A stretch of DNA of 64,000 bases from Gracilariopsis chorda (taxonomy: Eukaryota > Rhodophyta > Florideophyceae > Gracilariales > Gracilariaceae): the NCBI GenBank assembly GCA_003194525.1, contig NBIV01000239.1, positions 1 to 64,000 of the forward strand. The letters are read 5' to 3'. This document shows, in pieces, positions 51,617-63,498 of this stretch. Within the stretch, counting starts at the first letter, position 1, and the number at the start of each line of letters is the position of its first letter. The notes under the pieces are model-generated. The model made no database searches and had not been told where the DNA came from. It saw only the letters and a program-made list of their open reading frames with translations. A program made the position numbers and the translations under genes.

Positions 51617-52271
51617 TGTTAGAATTAGTTATTATTTACCTTTCTTTGAATATAGTTGGCTCTAGCATCAGTTCTAACGGGCACAACCCAGCTAATTTTA
51701 TTCTATTCGATCTCCTGAAGTGATCGGTTACCCATTGGCCATGTCAAACGGGCCTCAAAGCCGTGTTGACATCTTCATGACATCCTGTCAATATGACACC
51801 ACAACATGTTCATGTCAGAGGAGTCTTGGCTGGCCAAGTGGACATATGCGCACTAAATTACACGTTACCTACCACTCACAACGTTGACAGACACCTCACA
51901 CGGTACAGCAGGGATCGAACGGTCATGTATGATTCCAGAGGTAGTCGTGCCAAGTCATCACTGGCACCCTGGGTCCATACCAGATCATTCAAGATCTTGT
52001 CTGATGACAAGTCATCAGCATTGATGGAATTTGCCAAGTCATCAGACAACTAGATCCGGCATTGAACCCGGGAAACCAGTAGCTTACGGAGGCCAGCACG
52101 AACACCAAGCATCATACCGTTTAACTCGGACGAATTCTCATCGACTGGTGGCACTGATAGAACTATAGACTACAAACTCTACATAAACCTCGATGGATGT
52201 TTCGAACTTCTAACTCGGATCATCACCATCGACTTCGAACTAATTCAACCACTGCACCTCTGTTCTTAACA
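51617..52271 (+). repeat. 5' LTR of Ty3 element 2
   Basis: 655 bp, TGTTAGAATTAG to CTTAACA (TGTTA/TAACA termini). Contains CAAGTCATCA three times (51951, 52008, 52035). A putative primer-binding site TGGTAGCATCGC starts at 52273. Confidence 0.85.
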
Positions 52272-52559
52272 TTGGTAGCATCGCAATTAAGTATTGCGCT
52301 TACCTGAAACTGGTGACCATCCAGCCTTGATGGATTTTGCTACACAAAACTCCCCAAGTGTAGATGAGCCACAGAGATCCAGATTATACTGACTGTTGAT
52401 TTCTGACCAATTTTGTGTTTCTAGTGAGCCCAATACTCCGGTCCAGGTTACTGCCGTCCTCGCCGTCGGTGTACACCAACACCGACATATACCCCACACC
52501 GTCAACACCGCTGCCACCCGTGAACCTCGCCGACCCTGGAACCCGACCCTGGAACCTCT

Positions 52560-53130
52560 GTAGCTCACCATAGCTTCTCCTTTGAATCCCGTACGCTCTC
52601 ACCCGAACCAGTCGACAACCTTGTTTTGCTTGAATTCCGGACGCCTCGTAGTCAACCACCATCTCCCGAGCCAGTGCACATAGCCCCAGAAGCCTCCAAC
52701 GAGCGTCAACAAACTTCAGTCGTGGAAAAACCTACAAGATTCCAAACAGTCGGGGAACGTATTTGTCAAGCGTACAACTCCGCCAATCAGAATCGCAGAC
52801 GTGTCCTGCCGATCAATGACGCCGGAAACATCAACCTCTACCGTGTGGCAAACGATCGTATCCGTCGCCAGAGAAAGCGTGAACTACGTCGTCAGCTTCG
52901 TACCTAGGTGTAATGACTGCAATTTACGCTTCAACAGCCGGGTACAACTTGAGAAACACCTCCACGGAACCAAGCACAAAAAAAAGATGTTGTGAAAGAC
53001 GTCACCACCTGGTTGTTTTATTTGCCGTATGCCGTCGTTCAACAACTAAAAGCATTTCAAGGACCACTGCAGAGGTAACAAGCATCGTCTGGCTAAAGAA
53101 AAGAAACAAATGCGTTAACAGAATCACTTC
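52560..53130 (+). pseudogene. Double C2H2 zinc-finger ORF upstream of gag
   Basis: Plus-strand coding remnant between LTR and gag. 52626-52907 encodes a polar segment ending in a basic stretch (DRIRRQRKRELRRQL). After a one-base shift near 52905 comes a U1/matrin-type finger (CNDCNLRFNSRVQLEKHLHG, then TKHKKK). A second finger of the same kind is readable at about 53012-53120 (CFICRMPSFNN, stop, KHFKDHCRGNKH), broken by a TAA where a Tyr or similar would fit. Such fingers bind RNA or DNA. An ORF of this kind before gag is not part of the standard Ty3 plan. Confidence 0.55.
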
Positions 53131-53550
53131 AGCGGGCGTTTTTAACCCGGTAAACACAGCTCAGCAAAAAATAAAAATTGATCGTTCTACCCTTTAAGGT
53201 ACCGTTTGTGGCTGTGTTCAACCTCCCACTGCGCCACGATTACCACGATTTGTCAAGGGAGAAGTAGCCATACAGGTCTTACTATCTTCCCAATCTCTTG
53301 ACTCCTGGTAACCTCAGCTGAAGGAACTCTACTTTAGCCACTCTGACACGCGTCCACGTTCTTACAGCGAGGGGATTCGAACTTTAGACCTCGAACTTCC
53401 GTTTGATTGACTGAAACCACTTTATCATATCGTACTGTTTTATACTGGCAGAACTCCGAAAAAACCGCAATATAATTAACGAGATCCAAATTTTTGGCCC
53501 GAAATTCCGACCCATTTGGCAAGGTTTTTTGCTTCACTTGATTCCCCGCA

Positions 53551-54036
53551 ATGTCAAGAATTCCGAGCAATAATGCACCCTCACTGCAGTCCCGCGCAAA
53601 CCAAATTATTCAAAATTTGGAACGAGCGCTGGAAGATACACGTGGTAGAAAGGAAAGACTGGAAAGAGAAGCTGAACAGAAGATCTCATCGCTTGATTTC
53701 GCTCTCACCCTGCTCATGAGTTCTAGAGGCGAATCTTCTTCCGCAACAAAGATCAATAAACCCTTTGTGTTTACTGGGAAGCAGAACATTGATAGTTGGA
53801 TCGCACATGTCGGTAGGTATCTGGAAGGAACCTCAAACGACAAAGCACTTCCCATAGCGCTTAGCTGTATTCGTGGAGCAGCTCAAGAGTGGTACCTCGC
53901 CCAAGTGGAAAATGGAACAGACGTCACCACAATCGACGAGCTATTTGACGGTCTGGAGACCTGCTTCAGAATAGTGAACAAGGAAAAACTTGCTCGTGAT
54001 AAACTGAGCAAGGAGAAAGAAATGAAGGACGTCTAG
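53551..54036 (+). pseudogene. Gag, Ty3 element 2
   Basis: ATG 53551 opens 161 codons: a coiled-coil-like N terminus (QIIQNLERALEDTRGRKERLEREAE), then the retrotransposon Gag core (INKPFVFTGKQNIDSWI to LSCIRGAAQEWYLAQ). A TAG interrupts at 54034; homology continues in the following 150 bp, and a damaged CCHC knuckle is read at about 54330-54405 (FFRCREQSHRANDPRC, first Cys lost). Confidence 0.7.
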
Positions 54037-54429
54037 CAGTACAATGAGGATTTTCTGAAGATCATACTGGATATTCCCAATCTCACTATGGAAGAACAGG
54101 TAGACAGATACACAAGAGCACTGAAGAGCTTTATTTGGAAAGAGCTTTGTAGCAAGGAATACAACTCTGTCACAGATTCGATGAAAGATGCATAAAGAGT
54201 CGAGTCAGACTACAAAAGAGGGGCTTCCAGTAGATTTGGCAGAGGAGCGGGCGGCCACTGGTATAATAATGGACCCGTACCAATGGAAATTGGAAACAAG
54301 AAGTTAGGGAAGTTTACTGCAGAAGCCAGAGAACACTGCCACAAGAACGACCTTTTTTTCCGCTGCAGAGAACAAAGCCACAGAGCGAACGACCCGCGCT
54401 GCCCAAAAAACTCTCAGAGAAACTGACTC

Positions 54430-55361
54430 ACATGTCATCTGTTCCAGTTGAAACCACCGTACCCAAAGAAACAGCCAAGATCTCCACGACTTATATCAAG
54501 ATCGAAGAACGCACGGAACACCCAAGTGCGAATACAAAATTAGACCACAAGAAATACAGATTTTAACGTCAAATCTTGCATCACCATTCAAAACCCCCGC
54601 TCCAAAACTGTTACTTGCGCAAGTACGCGTAAGCGGACAAATCTTTAGATTGTTTTTTTGATAACCGATCCGAAATGAACTACCGTTCAAAGTCTTTCGT
54701 TAAATGCGTGGGAATTCCAACAGTCAAAACGAACTACCAAGAAGAGATGGCGAATGCATGAACTACCATTTTAGAACGGACTGATAAAGATGGTTTCATA
54801 TTGGAAACAAGACACCTCAGAGAGAAGAGACGGTTCTCCATCTGCCCATTGTAGGGAAATGACGCTATCCTTGGACAACACTGGCTTCACCAGTACAACC
54901 CCTATGTCAACCACCGAACTACCCTCATATCATTTACCCACGAAAATAAACAAGTCGTCATTACCGCTAAATGGAAACGAAGCAACAACATGGCAACACT
55001 CAGCACTATCAGTAAATGCATACAGAAGAAATTACCAGTACTCGCGGTTCTTGCACGCACACATAATGAACCAGAAAAGACAGAGGTACAAAAACCCAAC
55101 CTAAAGTCATTGTTAGGTGAATTTGAAGATGTATTTCCAGACCAACTCCCAAAAAAACTACCCCCATAAGGAGAAAAAGACTTTCTTTTCGACCTACTGC
55201 CAGATTTTACGCCAATCTAGGAAGCAGTATATCGAATTTCAGATAAAGAAATTACATAACTACGTAAGCAGCTCCATGAAATACTTCGACAGGGTTTCAT
55301 CCTACCAAGTTCGAGCCCTTGGGGTGCATCCATATTATTCGTCGCCAAGAAAGATGGAGCA
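54430..55361 (+). pseudogene. Protease and RT entry, Ty3 element 2
   Basis: A fragmentary frame. The end of the protease domain is readable at about 54846-54900 (LPIVGNDAILGQHWLHQYNP). The linker into RT (LLGEFEDVFPDQLPKKLPP) follows, then [20 protein letters not shown] reached through three stops or shifts between 55168 and 55330. The protease active-site Asp is not identified. Confidence 0.55.
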
Positions 55362-56267
55362 TTGAGACGATGCATCGACTACCGAGGATTAAACAAACTA
55401 ACGGTGAAGAATAGTCACCCCATACCCCTGATTAGTGACATATTTGATAAGCTTATTAGCACTAGAATGTTTTCAAAAATAGATCTTCGTTCAGGGTATC
55501 ATCAAATAAGACTTTCCGAACAGTCAATCCCGAGAACAGCCTTCCGTACAAGATTCGGTCACTTTGAGTTCCTCGTACTTCCTTTTGGTCTTACCAATGC
55601 ACTAGCTTCATTTATGAGCCTGATAGATACGGTACTGAGTGTATACATAGACGTGTTCGTCTTAGTATATCTAGATGACATTTTTATTTATAGTAAGAAC
55701 AAAGAAGAACATTTGAAGCATTTCAGATGTGTACTCAACCTGCGCGAGCACAAGCTTTATGGGAAGCTTTCAATTATTGAACTCATGAAGCAGAAAGTTG
55801 AGTATCTTGGACAGATTGTGAGTGCAGAAGGTATATCCGTCGAAGCACAGAAGGTTGATGCAATCTTGAATAGGAGAACAGCTAAAACCAAGACCGACGT
55901 CCAGGCATTTCTGGTATTGGTAAACTACTACCGACGTTTTATCAAGAAATGTTCCGAAATATCGAAACCTCTGACCAAACTATGCAGAAATTCTCAATTT
56001 AAGTGGAAACAAGAACAAGCTGAAAGTTTTGATTCCTTGAAAAAAGCTATCACAAGAACCCCAGTCCTAAGGCACTTTGACCCAAAATTACCCATCATCA
56101 TTACTACCGATGCTTCTCAATATGCCATTGGAGCCGTTATGGAACCGGTTGAAAACAATGTTAAACGGCTTGTAGCATTTTCATCAAGAACATTAAATGC
56201 CGCCGAACAACATTACGCATCCCACGAAAGAGAATTCTTGGGGGTAGTAGACTGGTTGAGGACATGA
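55362..56267 (+). pseudogene. Reverse transcriptase-RNase H, Ty3 element 2
   Basis: 301 open codons. RT motifs: [44 protein letters not shown] and the active site [10 protein letters not shown]. The thumb ([13 protein letters not shown]) and RNase H start ([24 protein letters not shown]) follow. A TGA at 56265-56267 cuts RNase H, which continues at 56271. The RT domain itself is undamaged. Confidence 0.85.
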
Positions 56268-56270
56268 AGG

Positions 56271-56771
56271 GTGTACCTTCATGGTCAAAAACTTACATTT
56301 TACACTGACCACTACCCTTTGAAGTATCTAGAATCTCAACCAAACCTGTCTCAAAGACAGGTACGCTGGCTGGAGAGTATCGTTGATTTTCACTTCTGTT
56401 TTCAGTGGATCAAAGGGAAGTCCAACGTTGTCGCAGAGGCTCTTTCAAGATACCCGAAACACGCTGAGAACCCTGAATTAATTAACCGGTCACTACTTCA
56501 GGAAGCAATTCTCAGAATTTCCAAAGCCAATGGTATATCCCAGCTTGGTGAGGTATCCAAAATGGGTACACGCGCATTCATCAACAGATATATGAACGAA
56601 AAGAAATTCAGAAACGTATACAAATATGGGCAGGGCCCATTCTACAAAGAAAACGGATTTTTGTTTAGGAAAGGACGACTATGCTTACCAAATGAAGACG
56701 TACGACTAAAGATCGTACAAGACTACCACGATCATCTTATATCAGCTCAAGTAGAATTTAGGAAAACATAA
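56271..56771 (+). pseudogene. RNase H end and integrase N terminus, Ty3 element 2
   Basis: Continues RNase H in the same frame after the stop (FYTDHYPLKYL, then NVVAEALSRYP, where the family Asp is Glu). A spacer leads to the integrase zinc domain (HDHLI...), which is truncated by a TAA at 56769. The CxxC half (CLKCQETK) is readable further on in another frame at about 56840. Confidence 0.75.
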
Positions 56772-56933
56772 AAAAAATTCGGAGACTATAATACTGGAAA
56801 TTGTTACGCCAAACGATTTAAGAATACGTCGAATCATGTCTGAAAGTGTCAAGAAACGAAATCAGGAATCAAAAAACCCCAGGGTCAACTAAAACCATTA
56901 AATCCTTCGAGGAAGAAGCAGGCTCGCGTTACA

Positions 56934-57461
56934 ATGGACTTCATCACACCGCGTCCCAAAACGAAACATGGCAATAGTTCATTGTACGTAGTAGTAGACC
57001 ACCTATCCAAGTTGATCAGAATTATCCCACTAACATCAGACTTCACTGCAGTCCAGACTGCAGAACTCTATTTCAAACACGTATACAGACACCATGGCCT
57101 CTCCGAAGTAATTGTCTCCGACAGGGAAAAGAATTTCATGAGCAACTTTTGGAAAGAACTATTCCTTCTCGTCGGCACTAAGATAAGGACATCAACGGCA
57201 TATCACCCACAGACAGATGGGCAAACCGAGGTAATGAACCAAAACATTGAAGATATGATTAGAGCATACGTCAAGCTTAAGCAATCTAGTTGGGATGAAC
57301 ACCTGATAGAATTCGAAGTCGCATGCAACTGGTCAAAGAAATCAACCACAAAGCTTACACCCTTCTTCTTAACGTATGGAAACCACCCAAGAGTACCACC
57401 GCTCTATACCATCATTTCAGAAAATCATGCAGCTCTGAAATTCATAGGAAGCATGAAATAG
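56934..57461 (+). pseudogene. Integrase core, Ty3 element 2
   Basis: 175 codons with the DDE triad: Asp in TMDFITPRPK, Asp in VIVSDREKNF and Glu in HPQTDGQTEVMNQ. The core ends at a TAG (57459), after which the C-terminal domain continues. Confidence 0.85.
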
Positions 57462-57566
57462 GCAACCATTGAAGCAAGAAAACAGATTAAAAAACAGAAC
57501 CATTACTTCAAGTTATACACTGATAAGAATCGCTCCCCCTGCACATTTCAAGTAGGGCAGAAAGTC

Positions 57567-57887
57567 ATGTTGTCCACAAAAATACTCAATACATACCACA
57601 TGGGAAGAACGTCCAAACTACGAATCCGATACTGCGGACCTTTCAGGATCACAGAAAAACTTGGTCCAGTAACATTTCGTCTAGGCTTGATTCATACACT
57701 GAAGTCAAAGATTGATGATGTGTTCCACGCTAGTGTTCTCAAGCCTTACCGAGAAGACACATCAATTCGTCTCGAGCCAGATCACCCCACCCCGGTACCA
57801 TTGAAGGATGGGACAGAAGAACATGGAGTAGAATGTATTGTCAGCCACAGAAAATGGGCCATAAGATTTCAATTTCTTGTCAAATAG
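57567..57887 (+). pseudogene. Integrase C terminus and chromodomain remnant, Ty3 element 2
   Basis: A GPY/F-type module (SKLRIRYCGPFRITEKLGP, then DVFHASVLKPYRED) leads to a truncated chromodomain (HGVECIVSHRKWAIRFQFLVK), where VxxIxxHR and LVKW are the family marks. A TAG ends the frame right after LVK, so the aromatic cage cannot be complete. Confidence 0.7.
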
Positions 57888-58028
57888 CTTGAAGACCCAA
57901 GTCATGAGAACACTTGAATGAATGCAAGAGACCTCACAAACTACAAATCACTTCTTCGACAGTATAAAAAGACGAATGGACTCTTACCAAGAAGGAACTG
58001 AGCGTCCTCGTCTCAACAAACCTTGAAG

Positions 58029-58478
58029 ATGAATCAGAGCACCAATTTCGAGGGCACCAGAGAGTTCTACAACAATACCAACCTCAGCGGAAGATCTTTA
58101 TACCACTGGATGGGTGAAATCGCTGGCATTGACGCAATCAGGCTACTTCTTTGCTGTGCAGCCTGTCATATCTCGCTCTCATTTGCCCAACATCGTGGAC
58201 TCTTCTATACCGGGGAGAACAACATACTGCTGAACCCATTTTTCTTCAACTATGATGGTCGAATTATGACGGTACTGGTCAATACGTACGAAATGCATAT
58301 CTTCTACTATATGGTCGCGCGTTACGGACACCTCATGGGTGAAAGAAGTTTGACCGAGAAGATTCGTGAATTCCTGAACCGCTTTGAAAATGAAAGTCAA
58401 GTCCCATTCCCCTTGGACCCTGAAACTCAGCGCGATCTGCTCCGCGTTCCTCCCAAATCCGGTTTTGTGCGAGTCTAA
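58029..58478 (+). CDS. Accessory ORF between pol and 3' LTR of Ty3 element 2
   Basis: 149 codons from ATG 58029 (context GAAGATGAA) to TAA, uninterrupted although pol beside it has many breaks. The product has an Asn/Thr-rich start, a hydrophobic, Cys-containing segment (IDAIRLLLCCAACHISLSFA, possible single membrane helix), an aromatic-rich middle, and a charged helical C-terminal third ending in a Pro-rich tail. No domain recognised. Position matches where some Ty3 elements carry env-like or other extra frames; no similarity to a known one is claimed. It could also be a captured host piece. Confidence 0.5.
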   Translation: MNQSTNFEGTREFYNNTNLSGRSLYHWMGEIAGIDAIRLLLCCAACHISLSFAQHRGLFYTGENNILLNPFFFNYDGRIMTVLVNTYEMHIFYYMVARYGHLMGERSLTEKIREFLNRFENESQVPFPLDPETQRDLLRVPPKSGFVRV

Positions 58479-58527
58479 GAAAACCTTCGTCACGATTTGG
58501 TTGGACTCTACTGTTAGGGAAGAGTGA

Positions 58528-59178
58528 TGTTAGAATTAGTTATTATTCATCTTTCTTTGAAAATAGTTGGCTCTAGCATCAGTTCTAACGTGCAAAACCC
58601 AGCTATTCTTATTCTAATCGATCTCCTGAAGTGATCAGTTACCCCTTTGCCATGCCAAACAGGCCTGAAAGCCGAGTTGACGTCTTCGTGACACCCTGTC
58701 AATATGACATCACAACATGTTCATGTCAGAGGAGTCTTGGCTGGCCACGTGGACATATGCGCACAAAATTACACGTTGCCTACTACTCACAACGTTGACA
58801 GACACTTCACACGGTACAGCAGGGATTGAACGGTCATGGAAGATTCCCGAGGGAGTCGTGCCAAGTCATCACTGGCACCCTGGGTCCATGCCAGATCATC
58901 AAGACCTTGTCTGATGACAAGTCATCAGCATTGCTGGAATTTGCCAAGTCATCAAACGACTAGATCCGTCACTAAACCGGGTAAACCAGTAGCGTGCGGA
59001 GGCCAACACGAACACCAAGCATCATACCGTTTAACTCGAACGAATTCTCATCGACTAGTGGCACTGATAGAACTAGACTAGGAACTCTATATAAATCCCG
59101 ATGGATGTTTCCAATTTCTAACTCGGATCATCACCATCGATTTCCAACCAGTTCAATCACTGCACCCCTGTACCCAAC
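58528..59178 (+). repeat. 3' LTR of Ty3 element 2
   Basis: About 651 bp, TGTTAGAATTAG to CCCAAC. The last bases diverge from the 5' LTR end (TTAACA). Helitron homology starts at the next base. Confidence 0.8.
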
Positions 59179-62100
59179 GCAGGGGCGATTGCAAATGCCG
59201 CAAACAATGCGCAAGTGCGGTACCGACTCTAAAACCGGCACCCAAATTTGCAGAGAAGGGCACTTTCCCTCTTCTCTACCTGTACAGTGATCAGCACGAA
59301 CCGTTTGATATCGGCCTGTTTCTGGATGCGAAGAACTCAAGACAGCCAAACTCAGGTCCCAGTGTCAACGAAGGAAAGCTACGAAAGCTCATGTGGGCTG
59401 AGACCACGAAGGGATGTCTGTAATCAGACAACATCCTCCTAAACAGTAGAACGTTGGTGCAGATGTGCATGGTCCGCACGCACACAACCATTGAGGACAT
59501 GCAACTACGTTTCTTGGAGAGAGAACAAAAGGCACTTATTGTACAAGAGCAAGAGATCCAGCAAGCACAACAGCAAACAGCTCATATGTCATCATCACAG
59601 CTCGCCCAAATGGGATGCAAAGTTCTGCCCGATGAACCGGACAGCTCAGCAGCGTACTAAAAGAACGAGCGCAGGGATGTACTGGCCATCGTAACGCGGA
59701 GAGGACCGCCTTCTTTTTTCATTACAATCACGATGACCATCTGGTGAGAGGCCATCCAGCGCATTGGAATGAACACCAGCTATCGGGGCGTATCTACCGC
59801 ACAGAGTACCCTCCCTCAACTTTTCGATGGCCCGGATCTGATTGCAAGGAGGTAAAACCAGTACGCAAACAACTTCATGAAAGACGTGGAGAAGAACTCG
59901 GAGCACATGTTTGGAATGAAGTGCCTGGGGCTTGCATCAAAGCTCCAGTTTCAAGAACGCATTGTGCCTCATCACCACATGCTCGTGTGGCTTGAAGGAG
60001 TCGTTCTTGAAGACGTTGATTTGATCGACGAGCTGATTGGTGCAGAACTTCCCCTTCCCTGTGGAGACAACGCGTTGCGTGCCCTCATTCGTTCCATACA
60101 CAGGCACCGCCACTCCCCCTACTGCCGGAATCGCGTTCGGCGGTGCAAGTTTGGACACGACAGCAATATGATGGTGCCGGAGACTTACATTGAAGAAGGC
60201 ACGAATTGCGTGGTTTACCGCAGAAGAAAGCCAGAAGACTTCAAGATTGTGCCGTACAACCCAACTATGAGAAGACGTATTGCTCTCATATCAACCTAGA
60301 ACGCACGCAAGAAAGGGGTGCAGTGGCTTATCTGATGGAGCCTGCGTTTAGGTAGCCTCAAGCCCAGGAGGTGGTGCTCAATGGTAGTGGTGCTACTGAG
60401 CCAGGCACACAGATGGAAAAACAATAAGAGCCGCGGGCGCAGAACGATATTCGTGCATAAATGCGAGCGCGTGTGGTGGGTACCGTCAATGCAGCTTCGA
60501 GAATTTTCGAGTTTCGGCATGTTCACATTGTACTAAAAGTAGAGCGAATGGCCATTGACTTGGAAGGAGAGCGACCGTTTCTGCTCAGACGTCCAAATCA
60601 AGTCCATTTTGCATCGTCACCGTCTGCGTTGGAGAGATACTTTGCAAGGCCCAAGGCATATGTGAATTTCGACTACCTTTCGTAATTTGAAAACGTTCAA
60701 CGGTATCGCACACTTCCAGCACGTGAGCCTAACCAATAAGACGGGGACATCACTCAGGTGCCCACACAGGACTGCGATCCGCCCATGTACGTGGTAGAGC
60801 GCACGGACTCCGAGCAGTATGTCGCAAGGATCAGAAGTGTTTCTCTATCGGATATTGAGCTCTTTGCTCTGCGCTTGCTGGTCATGAATCACAGCTCGAG
60901 TCACTATGAAGACGCAAAGACTCTCAACGGACAGCAGTGTGGAACGTATCGTGAAACTGCGAATGTAAGCGGACTGCTCGCGAACGGATCCGTGTTTCAT
61001 ATTGCATTTTAAGAAGCAGTGCAGATCTACAGCACGCCCTCCAGGCTAAGACTTCTGGTTGTCACACTATACCACCAAGGCGCAGACCCAGAAAAAATGG
61101 CCCTCGAGAACTGGGAGGGGCTATGTAGCGACATACATACAAAAGCAACGAAAGCAAAAATATTTATAGACGTGTGCTGGAGATCTCGAACCAGCACGGT
61201 CGAAGAATGCTTCGCGATTACACCTTCTTCCCCAAACACTTACAGTAGGATCATGCAGCATTCACTGAGGCGAGTCGAACTAAAATAATTCGCGACGCAC
61301 GAGGGGTTCGAAATTCGTCAACTTTGCAGTCAAGGTACGCCACCTTATAAACTCGCCAAATACAAGTCATTGACACCGTCATGGTCACATCAAAACAACG
61401 GCAGGCACTGCAGCAGCGAGCAAGCACTTCTGGAAACGGGTTCTTCGCGTAACGATCCGCAAAAACCGGGAATACATATGTGCTCAACCTCCTTCGTGAT
61501 ATCACTGAGTCAAAAGGAATGCTCACCGAAATGACTGCTGCAACATCGTTTTACGAAGGTGGCTGCACTTTAAACACCCTGTTCGGACTAGGTGTAGCTG
61601 AGAAGGAAAGTACTACCAGCAATACAGCCACTTTGTCAAAGTACGGTCCCCTATGTCAACTTGCAGAACTACTACGCGAACTACAACTGCTCGTCTTGAG
61701 TGAGGCGTCCATCCTCTCATTAAAGCTTTTTAGACTCATGGATACGTTACCCAAAGATCTTCGCTGCAGTGGAATGGAAAACCCGCCTACCTTTAGGGGC
61801 TTTACAATCATTCTATCCGGCGACTACTCCAAGCTGCTTCCAGTGGTACCGCATTTGTACATGGAGGCCAAGCCAAGTAGAAATTTGAGACGAGTGTACA
61901 CAAAAATTCTCAACAAATTGCCGTGGAAGAGTGATTTGTGGACATTGTGGTCGGTTGAAATGCTGTACCTCACCCAACAAGTACGCCAAGCCAATGATCC
62001 GTCATTTTCATCACTGTTACGTTCCATTGCACGCAACGCAATATCCAACAACGCTCCAATACCACTCAGATCTACCGGTCGCCTGCAAACCGCCTACCAA

Positions 62101-62820
62101 TTCCTGAGGAAGTGGCTCACAACACGACGCAAGGAGAATGTGGATCTCAGAAACATGCTCATTGTGTCCAAAAACGAGTTGGTCGACGAACATCATGCGG
62201 CAGCGCTCGATCTGTTTCCTGGTGAGCACTTCACTCTTCCTTTAGTGAAAACTGTGGAACTTGATCGTGGACTGAACCCAGAGTCTGACATCGCCAGTAC
62301 TATCGTTCCCGAGTTTGCATATCAGTATTCGCCTACCGGAGTACCGCCCCACCACTTGGAATTGAAGATCGGTGTGCCATTTATGGTAGTTTGGGACGTC
62401 AACAGAAAGCTGTTCGTAGTCGTGCGTATCGATGAGTATACAATCCACGTGGCCCATTCCACGAAAACGGACACGTGCTGGAATGACAGCTCCTACGTCG
62501 TGCCGAATTCTGGTTTTCTTTCCCAGACATTCGAGTGATTCGAAGGCAACTCCTCACTTGTGTCGCGTTTGCAGCTACCTTTCACAAAGGACAGGAAAAG
62601 ATCTTGAATGGCTTGGTCGTGGATGTGGAATCCAACCTTTTACTGCGCCAGTCAGCTGTATGTGGCATTGTCGCGCGTTGGAAGTAACTATCATATGCTG
62701 CTTGAGCATGACCCGTAGCTTACATCCGCCAATTTGCACACAATTCATCCCATTCCTTTGGCCATCGCCAACCCCGTGCTGCCCGACGCCATTCAGTTCT
62801 GCTTTTCTCCACAACCGTGA
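59179..62820 (+). pseudogene. Helitron Rep/helicase pseudogene, second copy
   Basis: Corresponds to about residue 579 onward of the first copy. The HUH motif is kept (VPHHHMLVWLEG, about 59968-60003), but frames are broken by stops and shifts at many places: near 59420, 59660, 59850, 60290, 60430, 60680, 61010, 61250, 61450 and 62540. Walker A is lost (RSAKTGNT in place of GSAGTGKT). The longest open piece, 61480-62538, covers helicase motifs but LSGDYSKLLPV and LLVLSEAS carry changes (the Walker B Asp is Ser). Clearly dead. Confidence 0.88.
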
Positions 62821-62966
62821 TCATAATTGTTGCGTTCTTCATTCATTGAATTGAACTACTTTCATTTATGCTTTTGCTTTCTCCACCGTTTTTCTTCTCA
62901 CCGCTACTTCTCACTCCTCCACCGCGGCACGCAGCGCCGCCGGGAGTGGAAGGCCGTTTCCTCTTA
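59179..62966 (+). mobile_element. Second Helitron copy, 5'-truncated and decayed
   Basis: Collinear with 12598-16425 of the first Helitron from the first base after the Ty3 LTR to its 3' end at CTTA (62966). The 5' third of the element, including leader and ORF N terminus, is absent. Terminal hairpins are partly mutated (GCGGCACGCAGCGCCGC is still recognisable). Confidence 0.85.
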
Positions 62967-63498
62967 TCTCAACATTTCAACAACCCCCATACTATAATGA
63001 TTTGCTCATTAATGAGGGGGGTGTTGTTGATTGACGGGAGGCGTTGCTTCAAACAATCCCCTTGCACGCCGCCTTCGGAACGTCCAAAAACCTCTCTTGG
63101 AACAACGCCCTCCAGCCATTCAAAAACTTGAGCAGCAGCAGCAAAGCTCGAACCTTATTGGCTGCTGCTGCATGTTGACTGCCGCAGCTGCTGAGTGGCT
63201 AGCAGTACAACACTGCTACCCATTGCACTGCACATTGTTTAGCACTCTTGTCATTTTGGCAGTGCCAGCCAAATACAATACGCTGTATTCTCCATGCAAA
63301 ACTGCATTGGCAACCAATCACCAACGCTCTGGCGCACCATTGCGACTCTATTTGATATTCACACTCGGCGCCGCGGCCCTCATTGGCCTGCCGCCCGTTT
63401 GCGAGCATTATTGAGTAAAGGCGGTCTGAGGATCACCCAAAGTCACCCCTATTCAGTGGCGAGCAGCGCCACCCGCGGGCGAAAGCCGCCTCTACTTG
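62967..63498 (+). mobile_element. Non-autonomous Helitron unit, 532 bp
   Basis: Starts TCTCAACATTTC directly after CTTA of the second Helitron and ends CTTG at 63498. Contains the subterminal GGAGGCG segment, CAG and CTG runs, and a GC-rich end. It resembles the leader of the autonomous element more than the 470-bp units do. Confidence 0.75.

Larger units (their letters stand above)
51617..59178 (+). mobile_element. Old Ty3/gypsy retrotransposon with accessory ORFs
   Basis: The 5' LTR (51617-52271) and 3' LTR (58528-59178) match along their length with about one difference in ten. Between them lie a double C2H2 zinc-finger ORF, gag, pol (protease, RT, RNase H, integrase, chromodomain remnant) and an extra ORF. 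Pol has many stops and frameshifts. No target duplication is found: AGTAC precedes the 5' LTR and GCAGG follows the 3' LTR, which directly joins Helitron sequence. Confidence 0.85.

Noticed and set aside
53334-53460. GGATTCGAAC suggestive of a tRNA T-arm on the minus strand
   Set aside because: The flanking bases do not pair as a T stem and no acceptor or A-box lies in the right place.
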